32,000 nt of DNA. It comes from JBCAWW01 sp039024315 (GTDB taxonomy: Bacteria; Bacteroidota; Bacteroidia; J057). Within the stretch, counting starts at the first letter, position 1. Each line of letters begins with the position of its first letter. Below, piece after piece: positions 29,490 to 32,000 of the stretch. The notes beneath the pieces were generated by a model. That model was given only the letters and a program-made list of their open reading frames with translations. It searched no databases and was not told the origin of the DNA. The stretch lies in the NCBI GenBank assembly GCA_039024315.1, contig JBCCQN010000081.1:1-32000 (forward strand), given 5' to 3'. The translations under genes were made by a program, and so were the position numbers.

Positions 29490-31874
29490 GTGAAACTATT
29501 GCGATATTTTCTCCTGATTCTGCTGCTTTTGGTAATTGTTAGCGGCTTTGGTACTTGGTATTATATCCAGTCAGATAGCCCCGATTACGAAGGCGAATTT
29601 GGCCTCCAAGGTCTTGAAACTGAGGCTGAGATTTTATTTGATGATTATGGTGTGTCTCATATTTACGCTTCCAGCGAACGCGATGCTTATTATGCCCTTG
29701 GCTTTGTACATGCTAGTGAGCGTCTGTTTCAGATGGAGATGATTCGTCGCGCTGCTAGTGGGCGTTTGGCCGAAGTTATCGGCCCAGACCTCATCGAAAC
29801 CGATATCCTATTTCGTACCGTTGGCCTAGAAAAAATCGCCCGTCAATCTGTCGAGACTTATCATGCCTCCGAGACAGAACCCTATCAAATTGCGGCTCAA
29901 GCCTATCTAGATGGTATCAATGCGTTTATTGAGCAGGGAGAGGATCCTATCGAGTTTGGCTTTATGGGCATAGAAAAGACTCCTTTTAGCCTAGTAGATC
30001 TTTACAATGTTTCGGGTTTCATGGCGTATGGTTTTGCCTCTGGCCTGACGCAAGAGCCGGTAGTAGAGCGCATCGCGCAACGCTTAGGCCCTGAATATCT
30101 CGCTGACGTAAACTTGGATTATCGGGACCAAACCCAGCGGATACACTCCTTTCGTGATTCTAGTATGGCTAGTGTCGAAGCTAGCTTTGGCAGTAAGGTT
30201 CAAGCCGCTCTCAAAAAACTGCCTGTGCCTCTATTGCAAGGCAGTAATAGTTGGGTGATCGCTCCTGAGCGTTCCGCTTCTGGGGCTGTACTCTTTGCCA
30301 ATGATCCTCATATTGGTTACAGCCAGCCTTCGGTTTGGTTTGAAGCGCATCTCGAAACGCCCGATTTCAGCTGGTATGGCTACCACCTTGCGGGCTATCC
30401 CTTTGCCCCTATCGGACACAACAAACACCATGCTATCGGGCTTACCATGTTTCTCAATGATGATACTCACTTCTACCGTGAGAAGGTGAATCCAGATAAT
30501 TCCAATCAAGTTTGGTTCAAAGATCATTGGGAAGATCTAGAACTCGAAGAGCAAACCATCAAAGTCAAGGGTGGCAAAGACACTACGATCACCTTGCGTA
30601 CCTCACGCCATGGCCCCATCGTCAATGATGCCTTCAAGGAAGTGCAGTCTGAAGCCCCTATCGCCCTTTGGTGGGTCTATCTACAGCAAGCCAATAATCT
30701 CATGATTCCGGCCTATGGTTTGGCGCATGGCCAAAGCATGGCTGAATTAGAGCTAGCTGCTAGTCAAATCATTGCGCCCGGCCTCAATGTGATGTATGGC
30801 GATGTGGATGGAAACATTGCCTCTTGGTCAAGTGCTAAGTTGGCCCGTTTCCCAGCGCATGTAAACACCAAACTATATCTAGATGGTAGCAGCGGGGAAG
30901 ATGAATTGATCGGCTATTATGAATTCGAAGATAATCCACGTGCGGTCAATCCACCTTGGGGTTACGTATATTCTGCCAATAATCAGCACGATTCATTACC
31001 GGGAGGCTATTATCCCGGCTATTATGCGGCTGATCATCGCGCCAAACGAATCGTACAAATGCTCGAAGCTCGTCAGACTTGGGATGCCGAAGGGGTTCGT
31101 GAAATGATCAATGACCATACTGGGCCCAATCTCACCACTTTGGTGGCAGGCTTGTTGGCGGACTTGGATTCTGACTTAGGGACTACTGCGCGCGAACGCC
31201 TCTCTCAATGGGATGGCAGCCATGCACCTGAGGCTATCGCACCTACGATTTACTATAAACTCCTCTACCATACCCTTCGCCTCCAAATGGAGGATGAACT
31301 GGGATATGAAGATTTCAATACTGTGGTCAATACTTATTTGATACAGAGTTCTTTGGACCGCCTGCTGCGGAACGCTCAGTCAGTTTGGTGGGATGACCAA
31401 CAGACTGATGCCCACGAGACGCGGGGACAAATCGTAAGCGCAGCTTGGGAAAAGACTATCAGAGAGCTTGAAAAGCAGTTTGGAGCCGATGTCGAGGTTT
31501 GGCAATGGGAAAAAGCCCATTACCTAGAGCATGGGCACCCGCTGGGTCAAGTACCTCCCTTAGATGCCGTCTTCAATGTCGGCCCGATAGCCGTAGGTTC
31601 CGGCAATGAAGTGATCAATAATCTCGCCTTTGATATTGACAGCACGGGCTTGTATCGCGCTACCTTTGGGCCTTCTCGTCGAGCGGTGATTGACTTTGCT
31701 GATCCTGCCCATAGTTGGAGTATTTTACCTACAGGAAACTCTGGCCATGTTGGCAGCGAGCATTATGATGATCAAGCTTTGATGTACGCCAGAGGTGAAT
31801 TTAGGGCTCAACTGCTAGATCGTGCAGACATCGAAAAGCAGGATGGAGGACGCTGGATCCTGAAATCTAAATAG
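29490..31874 (+). CDS. Penicillin acylase family Ntn hydrolase
   Basis: The 794-residue precursor belongs to the penicillin amidase family, which self-cleaves into an alpha and a beta subunit and hydrolyses amide bonds of N-acyl compounds, including beta-lactams and acyl-homoserine lactones in some members. The new N-terminal nucleophile is the serine of QGSNSW (S252 in this numbering), followed by GAVLFANDPHIGYSQPSVW, the usual beta-subunit start. FGFMGIEKTPFSLVD precedes it in the alpha part. The N-terminus is one hydrophobic helix (about 3-22), a signal or anchor. I chose GTG at 29490, giving MKLLRYFLL; a TTG at 29454 would add 12 residues. The substrate is not readable from sequence. Confidence 0.93.
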   Translation: MKLLRYFLLILLLLVIVSGFGTWYYIQSDSPDYEGEFGLQGLETEAEILFDDYGVSHIYASSERDAYYALGFVHASERLFQMEMIRRAASGRLAEVIGPDLIETDILFRTVGLEKIARQSVETYHASETEPYQIAAQAYLDGINAFIEQGEDPIEFGFMGIEKTPFSLVDLYNVSGFMAYGFASGLTQEPVVERIAQRLGPEYLADVNLDYRDQTQRIHSFRDSSMASVEASFGSKVQAALKKLPVPLLQGSNSWVIAPERSASGAVLFANDPHIGYSQPSVWFEAHLETPDFSWYGYHLAGYPFAPIGHNKHHAIGLTMFLNDDTHFYREKVNPDNSNQVWFKDHWEDLELEEQTIKVKGGKDTTITLRTSRHGPIVNDAFKEVQSEAPIALWWVYLQQANNLMIPAYGLAHGQSMAELELAASQIIAPGLNVMYGDVDGNIASWSSAKLARFPAHVNTKLYLDGSSGEDELIGYYEFEDNPRAVNPPWGYVYSANNQHDSLPGGYYPGYYAADHRAKRIVQMLEARQTWDAEGVREMINDHTGPNLTTLVAGLLADLDSDLGTTARERLSQWDGSHAPEAIAPTIYYKLLYHTLRLQMEDELGYEDFNTVVNTYLIQSSLDRLLRNAQSVWWDDQQTDAHETRGQIVSAAWEKTIRELEKQFGADVEVWQWEKAHYLEHGHPLGQVPPLDAVFNVGPIAVGSGNEVINNLAFDIDSTGLYRATFGPSRRAVIDFADPAHSWSILPTGNSGHVGSEHYDDQALMYARGEFRAQLLDRADIEKQDGGRWILKSK
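29666..29687 (+). repeat. Small hairpin repeat, copy in penicillin-acylase gene
   Basis: CGCT-TCC-AGCG followed by AACGC and GATGCT. Fourteen bases are shared with the copy at 16144-16165. Confidence 0.6.
31358..31375 (+). repeat. Small hairpin repeat with 5-base loop in penicillin-acylase gene
   Basis: CCGC-CTGCT-GCGG followed by AACGC. The stem equals that of the copy at 12975 but the loop is longer. Confidence 0.5.
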
Positions 31875-31931
31875 ACAAGTATAGCGCAAAAAGTAAACGA
31901 CATAAAGCGAGAAGAATCGACGCTCCTTTAC

Positions 31932-31939
31932 TATTTTTG
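31932..31939 (+). promoter_or_regulatory. Candidate -7 box (TATTTTTG) for a downstream gene
   Basis: TATTTTTG matches TAnnTTTG and lies about 40 bases before a possible start at 31982. The leader between them has TACTTA-type direct repeats (TACTTAATAC, TACTTAGTACTTA). No -33 element is clear. Confidence 0.35.
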
Positions 31940-31981
31940 CAACGTCTAAATACTTAATACTCTCTACTTAGTACTTACCCA

Positions 31982-32000
31982 ATGCAGTATCGTTGTTTGA
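31982..32000 (+). CDS. Possible start of a further gene, cut by the window end
   Basis: ATG at 31982 opens a frame reading MQYRCL to the window edge. A -7-like box upstream and the gap after the acylase gene suit a gene start here. Six codons are too few to name a product. Confidence 0.35.

Overview
This window comes from a member of the Bacteroidota, most likely a Lewinella-like or Haliscomenobacter-like member of the Saprospiria (moderate confidence). The pointers are ribosomal protein L17 with a long acidic linker and an extra C-terminal domain, two secreted LamG proteins ending in type IX secretion (T9SS) sorting domains with SprB-type repeats, TAnnTTTG-like -7 promoter boxes, and start sites without clear Shine-Dalgarno sequences.

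Bases 1-7360 are the downstream part of the main ribosomal protein cluster, all on the plus strand: the last codons of rplR, then rpsE, rpmD, rplO, secY, map, infA, rpmJ, rpsM, rpsK, rpsD, rpoA and rplQ, closed by a strong intrinsic terminator. infA starts with TTG in the same frame as map. A 50-base imperfect palindrome separates rpoA from rplQ.

Bases 7351-13386 form a minus-strand run: an FkbM-type methyltransferase, two paralogous LamG proteins (one with a type A and one with a type B T9SS tail), and a membrane-anchored pentapeptide-repeat protein. Bases 12484-18109 hold cell-surface glycan genes on both strands: the methyltransferase, a sulfotransferase, a GT4-type glycosyltransferase, a polysaccharide deacetylase and a Wzx-like flippase. 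They plausibly build and modify an exported, possibly sulfated glycan.

Bases 18106-32000 are accessory and metabolic genes: a coiled-coil lipoprotein, an outer-membrane barrel, a divergent SDR, a quinone oxidoreductase followed by an aldehyde dehydrogenase, a 59-residue membrane protein, a SAM methyltransferase, two serine hydrolases of the beta-lactamase fold, a TetR-type regulator, a secreted 13-repeat MORN protein, a flavin reductase-like protein and a penicillin-acylase-family Ntn hydrolase. A further gene probably starts at 31982. No tRNA, rRNA, CRISPR array or complete insertion sequence was seen.

The most unusual feature is not a gene. From 7.3 kb onward a tiny hairpin recurs, a stem of about 4 bp whose sequence changes but still pairs, usually with loop T(T/G)C, followed directly by AACGC. 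About 15 good copies lie on both strands, inside coding sequence and in gaps, and none in the ribosomal genes. It looks like a family of very small dispersed repeats. A second family of intergenic hairpins with 22-29 bp stems carries TTGAATTGTTGA-like arms.
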